Of a stretch of 64,000 bases of DNA, positions 1 through 10,059 are shown piece after piece. Each line of letters opens with the position of its first letter. The stretch's first letter is position 1. The DNA comes from Amycolatopsis sp. FDAARGOS 1241. GTDB taxonomy: Bacteria; Actinomycetota; Actinomycetes; Mycobacteriales; Pseudonocardiaceae. The DNA lies in assembly GCF_016889705.1 (NCBI RefSeq), contig NZ_CP069526.1, positions 2,108,001 through 2,172,000 on the forward strand, in the 5' to 3' direction. The position numbers and the translations under genes were made by a program. The notes beneath the pieces are model-generated. The model was not told where the DNA came from, did not search any database, and worked only from the letters and a program-made list of their open reading frames with translations.

Positions 1-3000
1 CACGCCGAGCACCTCACCCTGGAACAGCACGGGCAGCACGATCACGTTCACCGGCGGCGCCGCGCCGAGGCCCGAGGACACGAGCGCGTACTCCGGCGGC
101 GCTTCGCGCACGAGGATCGTCTGCCGGTCGACCGCGGCCTGCCCGATCAGCGACTCGCCGAGCTCGAACCGCAGCCCCGACCGCGACTGCGCGAGCCCGT
201 AGGCCGCGATGCAGTCGAGCACCTTGCGGCCGGGGTCGCTGCCGTCGTCGTGGGCCAGGAAGAACGCGCCCTGCTGAGCGCTGACCAGCGGCGCCAACTC
301 CGACAGGATCAGCGTGGCCACGGACGCGAGGTCGCGGTGGCCCTGCATGCGCCCGCCGAGGCGGGCGAGGTTCGTCTTCAGCCAGTCCTGCTCGCGGTTC
401 GCCGAAGTCGTCGACTTCAGGTTCGCGATCATCTGGTTGATGTTGTCCTTGAGGTCCGCGAGTTCACCGGACGCGTCCACGGTGATGTGCCGCGTCAGGT
501 CGCCGGCGGTCACGGCCGTGGCGACCTGACCGATCGCGCGCACCTGGGTGGTGAGGTTGCCGGCCAGCTGGTTCACGCTCTCCGTCAGGCGTTTCCACGT
601 GCCCGACACGCCTTCGACCTCGGCCTGGCCGCCGAGCTTGCCCTCGGTGCCGACCTCGCGCGCCACGCGCGTGACCTCCGACGCGAACGCCGAGAGCTGG
701 TCGACCATCGTGTTCATCGTGGTCTTCAGCTCGAGGATCTCGCCCCGGGCGTCGACGTCGATCTTGCGCGAGAGGTCCCCTCGCGCGACGGCCGTGGTCA
801 CCTGGGAGATGTTGCGCACCTGGCTGGTCAGGTTGTGCGCCATGAAGTTGACGTTCTCCGTCAGGTCCTTCCACGTGCCCGCCACACCCGGCACGCGGGC
901 CTGACCGCCGAGGATGCCCTCGGTGCCGACTTCGCGCGAAACCCGGGTGACCTCGTCGGCGAACGCGCGCAGCGTCTCGACCATGCTGTTCAGCGTCGCC
1001 GCGAGGGCCGCGACCTCGCCGGCCGCGTCGATGGAGATCTTCTTCGACAGGTCCCCGTTGGCCACCGCGCTCGCCATGGTGGCGATGCTGCGCACCTGGT
1101 CGGTCAGGTTGTCGGCCATGACGTTGACGTTGTCGGTGAGGTCCTTCCACGTGCCGGCGACGCCGGGCACACGGGCCTGGCCGCCGAGCTTGCCTTCGGT
1201 ACCGACTTCGCGGGCGACACGGGTGACTTCGTCGGCGAAGGCCGAGAGCTGGTCGACCATCGTGTTGAGCGTGTTCTTGAGCTCGAGGATCTCTCCGCGC
1301 GCGTCGACGGTGATCTTCTGCGTCAGGTCGCCCTTCGCCACCGCCGACGTGACCTGCGAGATGTTCCGCACCTGGTCGGTCAGGTTGTTGGCCATGAAGT
1401 TGACGTTGTCGGTCAGGTCCTTCCACGTGCCGGCGACGCCCGGCACGGTCGCCTGACCGCCCAGCTTCCCCTCGGTACCGACTTCGCGGGCGACGCGGGT
1501 GACTTCGTCGGCGAACGCGGAGAGCTGGTCGACCATCGTGTTCAGCGTGGTCTTCAGCTCGAGGATCTCACCCCGGGCGTCGACCGCGATCTTCTTGGTC
1601 AGGTCGCCGCGCGCCACCGCCGTCGCGACCTGCGCGATGTTGCGGACCTGCGCGGTGAGGTTGTTGGCCATGAAGTTCACCGAGCCGGTGAGGTCGCGCC
1701 AGATGCCGGCGACGCCGGGCACCTGCGCCTGGCCGCCCAGCATGCCCTCGGTACCGACTTCGCGGGCGACGCGGGTGACTTCGTCGGCGAACGCGGAGAG
1801 CTGGTCGACCATCGTGTTCATCGTCGTCTTGAGCTCGAGGATCTCGCCCCGGGCGTCGACGGTGATCTTCTGCGTCAGGTCGCCCTTCGCGACGGCCGTG
1901 GTCACGTGGGAGATGTTGCGGACCTGGTCGGTGAGGTTGTCGGCCATCTGGTTCACCGAGTCGGTGAGGTTGCGCCAGGTGCCGGCCGCGCCCGGGACCT
2001 CGGCCTGGCCGCCCAGGCGCCCGTCGCTGCCCACCTCGCGGGCCACGCGGGTGACCTCGTCGGCGAACGCGGAGAGCTGGTCGACCATCGTGTTCAGCGT
2101 GGTCTTGAGCTGCAGGATCTCGCCGCGGGCGTCGACGTCGATCTTCTTCGTCAGATCGCCCGCGGCCACCGCGGTGGCGACCTGGGAGATGTTGCGCACC
2201 TGGTCGGTGAGGTTGTCGGCCATCAGGTTCACCGAGTCGGTGAGGTCGCGCCACGTGCCGGCGACGCCCGGCACCCGCGCCTGGCCGCCGAGACGGCCCT
2301 CGCTGCCGACCTCGCGCGAAACGCGGGTGACCTCGTCGGCGAAGGCCGAGAGCTGGTCGACCATGGTGTTGATCGTGTTCTTGAGCTCGAGGATCTCGCC
2401 CCGGGCGTCGACGTTGATCTTCTGCGTCAGGTCGCCCCGCGCCACGGCCGTGGTGACCTGGGCGATGTTGCGGACCTGCTCGGTGAGGTTGTCGGCGAGG
2501 AAGTTCACGGAGTCGGTCAAGTCGCGCCACGTGCCGGCCACGCCGGGGACCTCGGCCTGGCCGCCCAGGCGGCCCTCACCGGCGATCTCGCGCGAGAGGC
2601 GGATCACCTCGGCCGCGAACCGCGACAGCTGCGCGAGCAGGCCGTTCACGGTCTTGGCGAGGTCCGCGTACTGGCCCTGCAGCGGGCGGCCGTCGAGCTG
2701 CAGCGCCATCGGCTGCGACAGGTCGCCCTCGGCGACGGCGCCCAGCACCCGGTCGAGCTCGACGACGGGCTTGCTGACGTCCTCGATCAGGCCGTTCACG
2801 GTCTCGACCGCGGTGGTCCAGCCGCCGGGGCCGACCTCGGCGCGGACGCGCTCGCTGAGGCGTCCCTCCTGCCCCACGGCGGTCCGGACCCGCATGAGTT
2901 CGGTCACGAGCCGCTGGTTGCGCTCGGCGATGTCGTTGAACGCGCCCGCCAGCTGGGCGACGATGCCATCGCCGTGCGCGACGAGCCGACGGCGGAAGTT

Positions 3001-3123
3001 GCCGTCGCCCAGTTCGCGCACGGCGGCCAGGAGCCGCTCGAGCGCAGCCGCCTCACCGGCGGCGATGCCGTTCACCCCGGTGATCTCGACGCGCTCGGAA
3101 CCCCGCTCGGAACCGGATGTCAT
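1..3123 (-). CDS. Poly-HAMP sensor kinase (Nik1-like), N-terminal part
   Basis: Read from the complement, the frame is open from ATG at 3123 to the window edge (1041 codons) and continues outside, so the C-terminus is missing. It starts [17 protein letters not shown] after a GGAGAGGG ribosome site. After about 100 residues come tandem 92-residue units with the core '[21 protein letters not shown]' split across 'GDLTQKI' and '[13 protein letters not shown]'. These match the HAMP repeats of group III (Nik1/Os-1) histidine kinases. The last visible part reads like a GAF domain ([19 protein letters not shown]). In the family the missing end normally carries HisKA/HATPase and sometimes receiver domains; that is expected, not seen. 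No transmembrane segment is visible, so it is probably cytoplasmic. It is divergent from a SpoIIE phosphatase gene, which suggests a shared signalling function. Confidence 0.88.
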   Translation of the reverse strand, partial: MTSGSERGSERVEITGVNGIAAGEAAALERLLAAVRELGDGNFRRRLVAHGDGIVAQLAGAFNDIAERNQRLVTELMRVRTAVGQEGRLSERVRAEVGPGGWTTAVETVNGLIEDVSKPVVELDRVLGAVAEGDLSQPMALQLDGRPLQGQYADLAKTVNGLLAQLSRFAAEVIRLSREIAGEGRLGGQAEVPGVAGTWRDLTDSVNFLADNLTEQVRNIAQVTTAVARGDLTQKINVDARGEILELKNTINTMVDQLSAFADEVTRVSREVGSEGRLGGQARVPGVAGTWRDLTDSVNLMADNLTDQVRNISQVATAVAAGDLTKKIDVDARGEILQLKTTLNTMVDQLSAFADEVTRVAREVGSDGRLGGQAEVPGAAGTWRNLTDSVNQMADNLTDQVRNISHVTTAVAKGDLTQKITVDARGEILELKTTMNTMVDQLSAFADEVTRVAREVGTEGMLGGQAQVPGVAGIWRDLTGSVNFMANNLTAQVRNIAQVATAVARGDLTKKIAVDARGEILELKTTLNTMVDQLSAFADEVTRVAREVGTEGKLGGQATVPGVAGTWKDLTDNVNFMANNLTDQVRNISQVTSAVAKGDLTQKITVDARGEILELKNTLNTMVDQLSAFADEVTRVAREVGTEGKLGGQARVPGVAGTWKDLTDNVNVMADNLTDQVRSIATMASAVANGDLSKKISIDAAGEVAALAATLNSMVETLRAFADEVTRVSREVGTEGILGGQARVPGVAGTWKDLTENVNFMAHNLTSQVRNISQVTTAVARGDLSRKIDVDARGEILELKTTMNTMVDQLSAFASEVTRVAREVGTEGKLGGQAEVEGVSGTWKRLTESVNQLAGNLTTQVRAIGQVATAVTAGDLTRHITVDASGELADLKDNINQMIANLKSTTSANREQDWLKTNLARLGGRMQGHRDLASVATLILSELAPLVSAQQGAFFLAHDDGSDPGRKVLDCIAAYGLAQSRSGLRFELGESLIGQAAVDRQTILVREAPPEYALVSSGLGAAPPVNVIVLPVLFQGEVLGV
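421..2660 (-). repeat. 276-bp tandem repeats encoding HAMP units
   Basis: The complement of 'gagctggtcgaccatcgtgtt' recurs with a spacing of 276 bp: near 697, 973 (diverged), 1248, 1524, 1800, 2076 and 2352, with more diverged copies near 421 and 2628. 276 bp is 92 codons, so the array lies inside the kinase gene and stays in frame. The nucleotide similarity between central copies is high, which suggests recent homogenisation by recombination as well as protein-level selection. Confidence 0.9.
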
Positions 3124-3277
3124 GTCTGCCGACCCTCTCCACCACGCGTGTGCCAGGCATGGTCGTCGACCCAGCGTGCCATGGTTCGCCCTACACTTCG
3201 AGCCAGTCCGCCCGCTCACGCTGTGCCAACCTTGAAGCGACAGAAAGTCGGTCGACCCGGAGGCAGGAGGTTCGTGC

Positions 3278-4819
3278 ATGGTGTCACGGCCCGCTCCGGC
3301 GTCGGCCCTGCCACCCGGCGCCGCGCTGCCCGAGTACGGCGGATTCTGGCGTTCGGTACTCGAACAGGTGCGTGATCCGGTCTTCCTGTCCGATCCCGAA
3401 GGCGCCGTTCGCTGGGCGAACGCGGCCGCCCGCACGCTGGCGGCCGACGGTCCGCCCGTGCTCGTCACGGTGACGGAGACCACCGGCCGGGTCGATCTCG
3501 GCGAGGTGCACCGGGCCGCCCACGTCCGTGCGCTGCCCGAGGGCTGGCACGCGTGGACCGTGGTCGACGACAGCCCCCGCCGTCCTGAAGAGTTCCTCGC
3601 CCAGGTCGGTCCGAAACTCGCGGCGGCGCGCGGGCGCCACGGCACGGCGCGTGTGATCGCCGAGCTGGCGGCCTCCGCCCTGGGCGATTGCGTGTTCGTG
3701 CTGCTGCCGACGACCCGCGGGCGGTGGGAGTGGTGGAGCTGCGAGGACCGCAGCGCACCTGGGCACGGCCGCATCCGCCGGGTGGCGGCGCAGCACGCGC
3801 CGGCCGTGGCCGAGACGTTCGCGGCGACCGGGTCGCCGCGGGTGCGCGTGGTGCCGTCGGCCGAAGTGGCGACGCTGCCCGCGGTGGTGGCCGACCGGTT
3901 CCAGGGCCACCTCGAGGTGTCCGTGGTGTCGCTCGGGGTGCCCGAGGGCGGCGTGACCGGAGCCGTCCTGATCGGCCGGCGCACCGAGCCCGTGTTCGGC
4001 GCAGCCCAGCCGCGCGCGATCGAGGCCTTCGCCGCGGCCGCGGGCACCGCGCTCGCCAACGCACAGCGCTACGCGCGGCAGGAAGAGGCGACGCGCGGGC
4101 TCGAGACCACGTTGAAGCCGGTGGCACCCGCCGACGTCGACGGCGCGAACTTCGAGCTCTGGTACGAGCCGGCCGGGGGAGTGCTCGGTGTCGGCGGCGA
4201 CTTCTACGACGTGCTGGCCCGCGAGGACGGCAGCGCGTTCGTGGTCGTCGGCGACATCTGCGGCAAGGGCGCGGAAGCGGCGGCGCTCACGGGGCGGGTG
4301 CGGCATTCGCTGGCCGCGCTGCACCTCGTCGAACGCGACGGCCGCACTCTGCTGCGCCTGCTCAACGAACTGCTCATCGCGGGCGGCAGCAACCGCTTCG
4401 CGACGCTCGTGCTCGGCTCGGTGGCGCCGACCGCGTCGGGACTCGACGTGACGCTCGCGTCGGGCGGCCACCCCGCCCCGCTCGTGCTGCGCCGCGACGG
4501 CGGGGTCGAAGAGGTCAGCGTGCCGGGCACGCTCGTCGGCATCTCGCCGCAGGCCCGGTTCGCGGAGGCCACCGTGCACCTCGGGGTGGGCGACGTCTGC
4601 CTGCTCTACACCGACGGCGTCACGGAGGCCCGCAACCGCACGGAATCCGCCGAGCTCTTCGGCGACGAGCGCTTCCACGCCGTGCTCGCCGACTGCGTCG
4701 GGCTGCCGGCGCGCGAGGTCGTGGCGCGGCTGCGCGAAGCCGTGCGCGCGTGGCTCGGCAATTCCGGCCACGACGACATCGCCGTGCTCGCCATCGAAGC
4801 CGCGCCGCGCGCGGAGTGA
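3278..4819 (+). CDS. GAF/SpoIIE-type PP2C phosphatase (RsbU-like)
   Basis: A 513-residue regulatory serine phosphatase of the RsbU/SpoIIE class. The first ~90 residues look PAS-like ([24 protein letters not shown] would span them), the middle (about 105-270) is GAF-like, and the last 230 residues are PP2C-type. PP2C metal motifs are visible: [47 protein letters not shown] and [10 protein letters not shown]. The start has GGAGG upstream (ggaggttcgtgc-ATG). In the family such enzymes dephosphorylate anti-sigma-factor antagonists. No STAS antagonist or RsbW-like kinase lies nearby, so the target is unknown. It is divergent from the poly-HAMP kinase, with 154 bp between the two starts. Confidence 0.9.
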   Translation: MVSRPAPASALPPGAALPEYGGFWRSVLEQVRDPVFLSDPEGAVRWANAAARTLAADGPPVLVTVTETTGRVDLGEVHRAAHVRALPEGWHAWTVVDDSPRRPEEFLAQVGPKLAAARGRHGTARVIAELAASALGDCVFVLLPTTRGRWEWWSCEDRSAPGHGRIRRVAAQHAPAVAETFAATGSPRVRVVPSAEVATLPAVVADRFQGHLEVSVVSLGVPEGGVTGAVLIGRRTEPVFGAAQPRAIEAFAAAAGTALANAQRYARQEEATRGLETTLKPVAPADVDGANFELWYEPAGGVLGVGGDFYDVLAREDGSAFVVVGDICGKGAEAAALTGRVRHSLAALHLVERDGRTLLRLLNELLIAGGSNRFATLVLGSVAPTASGLDVTLASGGHPAPLVLRRDGGVEEVSVPGTLVGISPQARFAEATVHLGVGDVCLLYTDGVTEARNRTESAELFGDERFHAVLADCVGLPAREVVARLREAVRAWLGNSGHDDIAVLAIEAAPRAE

Positions 4820-4878
4820 GGCGGATTGAGCCGGCGCCGGCGGGGTAACCGGGGGTCACCGACCGAATGGAGGACCCC

Positions 4879-5439
4879 ATGGCGAACGCATTGCAGGGCC
4901 TGAAGGTGGCCGTCCTGGCGGCCGACGGCGTCGAGCAGGTCGAACTGGAGCGGCCGCGCGCGGCCGTGACCGACGAAGGCGCGTCGGTGGACCTGGTCTC
5001 GCTCCGCGACGGCGAGATCCAGGCCATGAACGGCGACATCGACAAGGGCGACAAGTTCCGCGCGGATCGCGCGGTCGCCGACGTATCGTCCGGCGACTAC
5101 GACGCGCTGCTGCTGCCGGGCGGCACCATGAATCCCGACAACCTGCGCAGCGACCCCGAAGCCGTGAAGTTCGTGGGCGACTTCGTCCGCGCGGGCAAAC
5201 CCGTCGGCGTCATCTGCCACGGCCCGTGGACGCTCGCCGAAGCCGACGTGATCCGCGGCCGCAGGCTGACGTCGTTCCCCAGCATCCGCACGGACCTGCG
5301 CAACGCCGGCGCCACCGTGGTGGACGAGGAGGTCGTCGTCGACGGGAATCTCGTGTCCAGCCGCAATCCCGACGATCTGCCCGCGTTCTGCGCCGCGGTC
5401 GTCGAAGCGTTCGCCCGGGCGCGCCACCCGGTCGGCTGA
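4879..5439 (+). CDS. DJ-1/PfpI family protein (deglycase/protease-like)
   Basis: 186 residues, a single type 1 glutamine-amidotransferase-like domain of the DJ-1/PfpI/YhbO group. The nucleophile elbow is VGVICHGPW, with Cys followed by His as in the family, and a Glu lies in the N-terminal VEQVELERP segment. LLLPGGTMNPDNLR is the expected strand-turn before it. I chose ATG 4879 because TGGAGGA lies just upstream; an in-frame ATG at 4867 would place the ribosome site inside the gene. Members have been assigned methylglyoxal/glyoxalase, deglycase or stress-protease activity; which applies here cannot be told from sequence. Confidence 0.9.
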   Translation: MANALQGLKVAVLAADGVEQVELERPRAAVTDEGASVDLVSLRDGEIQAMNGDIDKGDKFRADRAVADVSSGDYDALLLPGGTMNPDNLRSDPEAVKFVGDFVRAGKPVGVICHGPWTLAEADVIRGRRLTSFPSIRTDLRNAGATVVDEEVVVDGNLVSSRNPDDLPAFCAAVVEAFARARHPVG

Positions 5440-5527
5440 GCAGCGCCAAATGGGTGGCGCGTTCCCGGCCCGCGAGGGACTCTTGAGGGGTGGAAACGCC
5501 TACGCGGTCCGGGAAGGAGGTGTCGCG

Positions 5528-5704
5528 ATGACGGTGCACGCCCGGCGGTACGGCCGCTGGTGCCGCGAGCACTTCGACGCGCCCGCCCAGCCGGGGGCGG
5601 ATCCGGGAACGCCGGAAACCCCGGCGGCCGCGCAGCCGTCGGACAAGGGTCCGGCGCATCCGGTGGCATCCGAGGCAAAGCCGCAGGAGAAGTCGGGGCG
5701 CTGA
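5528..5704 (+). CDS. Small Pro/Ala-rich hypothetical protein (58 aa)
   Basis: A short ORF with a near-ideal ribosome site (GGAAGGAGG, 7 bp before ATG 5528). It begins MTVHARRYGRWCREHFDAP and the rest is a charged, Pro/Ala-rich tail that is probably disordered. No domain is recognised. The strong ribosome site and the hairpin directly after the stop support a real gene. Confidence 0.6.
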   Translation: MTVHARRYGRWCREHFDAPAQPGADPGTPETPAAAQPSDKGPAHPVASEAKPQEKSGR

Positions 5705-5708
5705 ATAC

Positions 5709-5747
5709 GGCGTGTGGTCGGGAAATCCCCGTTACCGACCACACGCC
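5709..5747 (+). terminator. Hairpin terminator after the small ORF
   Basis: GGCGTGTGGTCGG (5709-5721) pairs perfectly over 13 bp with CCGACCACACGCC (5735-5747) around a 13-nt loop. It starts 5 bp after the stop codon at 5704. No U-tract follows, as is common in actinobacteria. Confidence 0.7.
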
Positions 5748-5810
5748 GATTTCCCAGCGCTGTCAGGAAAACGCGCGCAACCTCGACCCGCGCCACGCGT
5801 CCTGTCGATC

Positions 5811-6902
5811 ATGAAACCCACCCGGTGCGCCGCGGTCGTCGCGGCCGCACTCGCCGTGCTGGCCCTGGTCCCCGCATCCGCGTCCGCCTCGCCCGCCCCC
5901 ACTGGTTTTGCCCCCTCGTCCACGAGCTGGACGGGCCCGGAGCGCGGGTTCGTGCTCGGGTACACCGACTGCGGCGCGCCGGGCTGGTGCCCGGTGCTGC
6001 TCGCGACCACCGACGGCGGCGCGCACTGGCGACGGCTCGGCGCGCCCCCGATGCCGTTGCCGGACAACCACAACCACGTGCGGCTGGTGGCCGCCAGCGC
6101 GGAGCACCTGTACGTCACCGACGGCACGCGCATCCTCGCCACCCGCGACGCCGGCCGGCACTGGTTCACGGTGCTCGTCGCCGGGGGCGGGCAGCGGTAC
6201 GTCTCGAAGCTGGCCGAAACCGGCGGGCGCATCTTCGCCGTCGTCACGAGCAACGGCTACGGCAACACCACCGCCGTCTACTCCGGGCTCGCGGGAGCGC
6301 CGGTGCTGACGCCGTTGCCGGGATTCGAGGGGACGGGCGGCATCACGTACGGCGATCTCGCCACCAGTGGTGGTTTGCAAATCGCGCTCAGCGCCGACTA
6401 CCGCACCGAGGAGTACTGGACTTCACGCGACGGCGTGGTGTTCACGCCCGCGTCCCCGCCGTGCCCGGACGGCACGACCGCGTCGCTGGGCGGGGTGCGT
6501 GCGGGCCAGGTGATCGCGCTGTGCAGCAGCAGCCCGGGCTCACCGCAGCCCGGGTCGTCGGCGCGGCGGCTGTGGCGCGCGCCGAAACTCGGCGGCGCGT
6601 TCAGCGGCACCGCCGACGCCCCGGCGCTCGGCATCACGCAGGACTTCAGCGCCGAGACCGCCGACTCCGCGACCGTCGCGGCCGAGGGCGGTGGCGACGG
6701 CTTCCTCCACCGCACGACCGACGGTGGGCGCACGTGGACGACCACCGTCCTCAGCGAGCGCGGCCTGGCGCTGTCGGACCTGGCCTTCGTGGGCGACGGC
6801 GTCGGGGTCGTCGTCGACGGACTCCCGGACGCCGACAGCGGCTCGGCCGTGTATCGCACGACGGACGGCGGAGGCACGTGGGAAGAACTGTCGTTCTCCT
6901 GA
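5811..6902 (+). CDS. Secreted BNR/YCF48-like repeat protein
   Basis: 363 residues with a clear Sec signal peptide (MKPTRCAAVVAAALAVLALV, then PASASAS). The mature part contains several Asp-box-like repeats: LLATTDGGAHWRRLG, ILATRDAGRHWFTVL, LHRTTDGGRTWTTTV and VYRTTDGGGTWEELS. These S/T-x-D-x-G-x-x-W motifs form beta-propellers in sialidases, VPS10 and YCF48 proteins. Nothing visible identifies sialidase catalytic residues, so a non-enzymatic propeller or a glycan-active enzyme are both possible. It is probably monocistronic. Confidence 0.75.
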   Translation: MKPTRCAAVVAAALAVLALVPASASASPAPTGFAPSSTSWTGPERGFVLGYTDCGAPGWCPVLLATTDGGAHWRRLGAPPMPLPDNHNHVRLVAASAEHLYVTDGTRILATRDAGRHWFTVLVAGGGQRYVSKLAETGGRIFAVVTSNGYGNTTAVYSGLAGAPVLTPLPGFEGTGGITYGDLATSGGLQIALSADYRTEEYWTSRDGVVFTPASPPCPDGTTASLGGVRAGQVIALCSSSPGSPQPGSSARRLWRAPKLGGAFSGTADAPALGITQDFSAETADSATVAAEGGGDGFLHRTTDGGRTWTTTVLSERGLALSDLAFVGDGVGVVVDGLPDADSGSAVYRTTDGGGTWEELSFS

Positions 6903-7018
6903 TCGGCTCAATGGGTTGCAATGGGTTGCTGCAGGTGGACCTGGTTGCCGGGAGTGGGTTCAGCCGGCGAACGCGGTGTCGTAGGGTGTGCACTGTCCGT
7001 GGCCGAGAGGGGGCGCTG

Positions 7019-7828
7019 GTGGTTTCGGGGACCTCGACGCGGTTCGACCAGCCGAACCTCGCGCGCGTGTCCGACGCCCTCCTCGGCGGCTGCGACCACT
7101 ACGAGGCCGACCGCGCCGCGGTGCGGCGCCTGCTCGACATCGCGCCCGGTGCGGAGACGATGGCGCGCGAGCACCGCGCCTGGCTCGTGCGCGTGGTCCG
7201 CTTCCTCGCCGCCGAACGCGGCGTCGACCAGTTCCTCGACCTCGGCTCCGGCCTGCCGGCGGCGGAGAACACGCACCAGGTCGCGCAACGCCACAACCCG
7301 GACGCGCGCGTCGTGTACGTCGACAACGACCCGGTCGTCCAGGTCCACGGCCGCGCCGTCCTCGAGGAGAACGACCGCACCCACGTCAGCGGCGCAGACC
7401 TGACTGACCCGGGCGCCACCCTGGGTGACCCGATCGTCTACCGCCACCTCGACTTCGACCGGCCGATGGCCCTGCTGCTCTGCGGGGTCCTCCACCACGT
7501 CGACGTCTTGGACCGCGCGCAGCACATCGCGCGCACCTTCGCCGCCGAACTGTGCCCCGGCTCGTACCTCGTGCTCACCCACCACCACGCACCCACGGAC
7601 GACCCGCCCCGGCAGGCGCTGGCCCAGCTGCTGGACTCGACGTTCGAGGGCACCGCGCTGGCCACGGTGCACCGCTCGCGCGCCGAGATCGCATCGTTCT
7701 TCACCGGGCTGAACCTGCTGGACCCCGGCCTGGGGTACCTCCACGACTGGTGGCCGGACGGCCCCCGCCTGACTCCCTTGGACGACCTGAACTTCCTCAC
7801 CCTCGGCGGCGTGGCCCTGAAGACCTGA
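7019..7828 (+). CDS. SAM-dependent methyltransferase (DUF574 family)
   Basis: 269 residues from GTG 7019, preceded by GAGAGGGGG. The SAM-binding motif is FLDLGSGLPAAENTH, followed by VVYVDNDPVVQVHGRA, then LLLCGVLHHVD and a C-terminal LDPGLGYLHDWWPDG. This order is typical of the actinobacterial DUF574/Methyltransf_19 group, which is numerous in Streptomyces and Amycolatopsis and has mostly unknown substrates. The 3' end overlaps the convergent GNAT gene by 32 bp. Confidence 0.85.
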   Translation: MVSGTSTRFDQPNLARVSDALLGGCDHYEADRAAVRRLLDIAPGAETMAREHRAWLVRVVRFLAAERGVDQFLDLGSGLPAAENTHQVAQRHNPDARVVYVDNDPVVQVHGRAVLEENDRTHVSGADLTDPGATLGDPIVYRHLDFDRPMALLLCGVLHHVDVLDRAQHIARTFAAELCPGSYLVLTHHHAPTDDPPRQALAQLLDSTFEGTALATVHRSRAEIASFFTGLNLLDPGLGYLHDWWPDGPRLTPLDDLNFLTLGGVALKT

Positions 7829-8309
7829 GCACGGCCTTGCGGTAGTGCACGACGGGCCATACGTGCCCGTGGACGTCCTTTGGGGTCACGCCACCGACGC
7901 GACCGAACCCCGCCCGCTCGGCGACGCGCTGCGACGCGACGTTGTCCGCGTGCGTCCACAGCCGGAGTTCGGCGACCGGCCACGCAGCCTCGACCTGGTG
8001 GCACAGGGCGGAAACCGCCCGGCTCGCCACACCGCGACCGCGCGCCGCGGCGGCCACCCAGTAGCTGATCTCGGCGACGTCACCGGCACGTACCGCGGCG
8101 ACGTTCGCCAGCCGCTCGCCGGATTCGGCGGACACCGCGACGAACCCGAGCGCGTTTTCGTTGCGCTGCAACGCCCCCAGTGCGCGTCGGAATTCCTCGA
8201 CGGTGAGTGTCGCCCGCTCGGTGGTGAAGCGCAGCGTCTCGGGATCTCGAACCTGCGTGACGTACCACGCCGCGTCGGCGGGGGACCAGTCGCGCAGTTC
8301 GATCTCCAT
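7797..8309 (-). CDS. GNAT family N-acetyltransferase
   Basis: 170 residues, RimJ/RimL-like. The acetyl-CoA-binding segment appears as SYWVAAAARGRGVASRAVSA (the R-G-R-G-V-A loop), followed by LRLWTHADNVASQRVAERAGF, the usual C-terminal strand-helix of this subfamily. The start ATG has AGGG upstream. Substrate unknown. The gene ends inside the 3' end of the methyltransferase gene on the other strand. Confidence 0.85.
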   Translation of the reverse strand: MEIELRDWSPADAAWYVTQVRDPETLRFTTERATLTVEEFRRALGALQRNENALGFVAVSAESGERLANVAAVRAGDVAEISYWVAAAARGRGVASRAVSALCHQVEAAWPVAELRLWTHADNVASQRVAERAGFGRVGGVTPKDVHGHVWPVVHYRKAVLRSSGPRRRG

Positions 8310-8331
8310 GTCGAACCCTAGAACGCGCCGA

Positions 8332-8359
8332 GGGCGGCTTCCCCGCCGGGAAGCCGCCC
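8332..8359 (-). terminator. Hairpin terminator between AKR and GNAT genes
   Basis: GGGCGGCTTCCC (8332-8343) and GGGAAGCCGCCC (8348-8359) form a perfect 12-bp stem with a 4-nt loop. It lies 10 bp after the aldo/keto reductase stop on the minus strand and ahead of the GNAT start, so it probably separates the two units. Confidence 0.7.
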
Positions 8360-8369
8360 CCCGTCAAAC

Positions 8370-9203
8370 TCACGCCACGTCGAACGTGTCCGGGTCCGGG
8401 CCCGTGCGGAGGCCGCGGTCCAGCGACGACAGCGCAGCCACCTCATCGTCGGTCAGGGTGAAGCCGAAGACGTCGAGGTTTTCCGCGACGCGCGAGGGGG
8501 TGACGGATTTCGGGATCACGACGTTGCCCAGCTGCAGGTGCCAGCGCAGCACCACCTGGGCGGGCGTGCGCCCGTGCTTTATGGCCACGTCGGCGACGAT
8601 CGACTCGCCGAGCAGGTCGCCGCCCTTGGCGAGGGGGCTCCAGGCCTCGGTGGCGATGCCGTGCTCGGCGTCGAAGGCACGGACCTCGGACTGGACGAGG
8701 TAGGGGTGCAGCTCGATCTGGTTCACCGCCGGGACCACGGTGCCCTCGTCGAACACGCGGCGCAGGTGGGCCGGCTGGAAGTTGGACACGCCGATGGCGC
8801 GGACGCGGCCGTCGGCGTACAGCTTCTCCAGCGCCTTCCACGACGCGACGTACTTGTCGCGTGCGGGCAGTGGCCAGTGGATGAGGTAGAGGTCGAGCTG
8901 CTCGAGCCCGAGGGCGGCGACGCTCGCGTCGAAGGCGCGCAGGGCCTGGTCGTAGCCCTGATCACTGTTCCACAGCTTGGTCGTGATGAACAGCTCGTCG
9001 CGGGCGATACCGGAGTCGGCGAGGGCCTCGCCGACCGCGGCTTCGTTGCCGTAGGCGGTCGCGGTGTCGATGCTGCGGTAGCCGGCGTCCAGCGCGGTCT
9101 TCACGGCCGCCTTGGTCTCGGCCGGCGGCACCTGGAACACGCCGAAGCCGAGTTGCGGCATCTCGACACCGTTGTTCAACTTCAGTACGGGAACGCTGGT
9201 CAA
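8370..9203 (-). CDS. Aldo/keto reductase (2,5-diketogluconate reductase-like)
   Basis: 277 residues of the AKR5-type fold. The catalytic tetrad is visible: Asp and Tyr in SIDTATAYGNEAAVGEAL, Lys in LFITTKLWNSDQ, His in LDLYLIHWPLPARD. The NADPH-binding C-terminal part is VVIPKSVTPSRVAENLDVF. The frame has no ATG near the conserved N-terminus; TTG 9203, with AGAAGGG upstream, fits best and gives LTSVPVLKLNNGVEMPQLGFG. It lies 29 bp downstream of the broken SDR gene and could be in one transcript with it under the divergent MarR regulator. Confidence 0.88.
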   Translation of the reverse strand: MTSVPVLKLNNGVEMPQLGFGVFQVPPAETKAAVKTALDAGYRSIDTATAYGNEAAVGEALADSGIARDELFITTKLWNSDQGYDQALRAFDASVAALGLEQLDLYLIHWPLPARDKYVASWKALEKLYADGRVRAIGVSNFQPAHLRRVFDEGTVVPAVNQIELHPYLVQSEVRAFDAEHGIATEAWSPLAKGGDLLGESIVADVAIKHGRTPAQVVLRWHLQLGNVVIPKSVTPSRVAENLDVFGFTLTDDEVAALSSLDRGLRTGPDPDTFDVA

Positions 9204-9232
9204 CTCACAAACCCTTCTGTACGAACGAAAAC

Positions 9233-10010
9233 TCACGGAACGATCGAATTCGCGACCCCGCCGTCGACGCGCAAGGCGCCGCCGGTGGTCGCCGCGGCCT
9301 GGTCGGAGGCGACGTGGGTGATGAGGTTCGCCACCTCCTCCGGGCGGATCAGCCGGCCCAGCAGCGAGGTCGGCCGGTCGTTGGCCATGAACCTCCGCTC
9401 CGCCTCGGCGAAGTCGAGGTCCGGGTACCGGCTTCGCACGAACTCGCGCACGCCTTCCGTCAGCGTGGGTCCGGGCAGCACGCTGTTCACGGTGATGCCG
9501 GTGCCGGCCACCTCCTGCGCCATGCCGCGCGAAAGAGCCAGCTGAGCCGTCTTCGTCATACCGTAGTGGACCATCTCGGTCGGCGTCTGGATCGCGGACT
9601 CGCTGCTCACGAAGATCACCCGGCCCCACCCGCGCTGCGTCATCCGCGGCGTGTAGTGCCGCGCCAGGCGCACGCCCGAGAGGACGTTGACCTGGTAGAT
9701 GCGCAGCCACTCCTCGTCCGGGATCTCGAACACGGGCGTCGCGGCGAAGATGCCGGTGTTGTTCACGAGCACGTCGACGTCCGGCACCCGCGCCACCAGG
9801 TCGCGACGCCTTCGGCAGTGCCGACGTCGGCAGCGATCCCGCGCGCGCCGAGCCGCTCGGCGACCTCGTCGACGCGGTCTGCCTTGCGGCCGTTCACGAC
9901 CACGTCGGCGCCCGCGGCGGCCAGCGCGGCCGCCGTTGCCTCGCCGATTCCCGCGGTGTTCCGGTGATCAGGGCGGTCCGCCCGGACAAGTCGATCTTCA
10001 GCGGGACCAC
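9233..10010 (-). pseudogene. SDR oxidoreductase, two frameshifts
   Basis: A short-chain dehydrogenase spread over three frames. The first piece starts at GTG 10010 after AGGAAGGGGT and reads VVPLKIDLSGRTALITG; the expected glycine-rich loop (NTAGIGEATAAAL) is in another frame, consistent with one missing base near 9960. That frame gives DVVVNGRKADRVDEVAERLG and runs to near 9808, where a further missing G moves it to the third frame: VDVLVNNTG, then the catalytic Tyr/Lys in VHYGMTKTAQLALSRG and GALRVDGGVANSIVP. Both lesions are single-base, so an assembly error is as likely as true inactivation. Confidence 0.75.
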
Positions 10011-10059
10011 ACCCCTTCCTGCTTTCGCGGTACAGTGTCGTCAGACGGTTACGAGCGTC

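Noticed and set aside
250..3375. Plus-strand open frame of 1041 codons
   Set aside because: It is antisense to the poly-HAMP kinase. Its Arg/His/Gly/Val-rich product has no motif and mirrors the 276-bp repeats, a GC-rich frame artefact.
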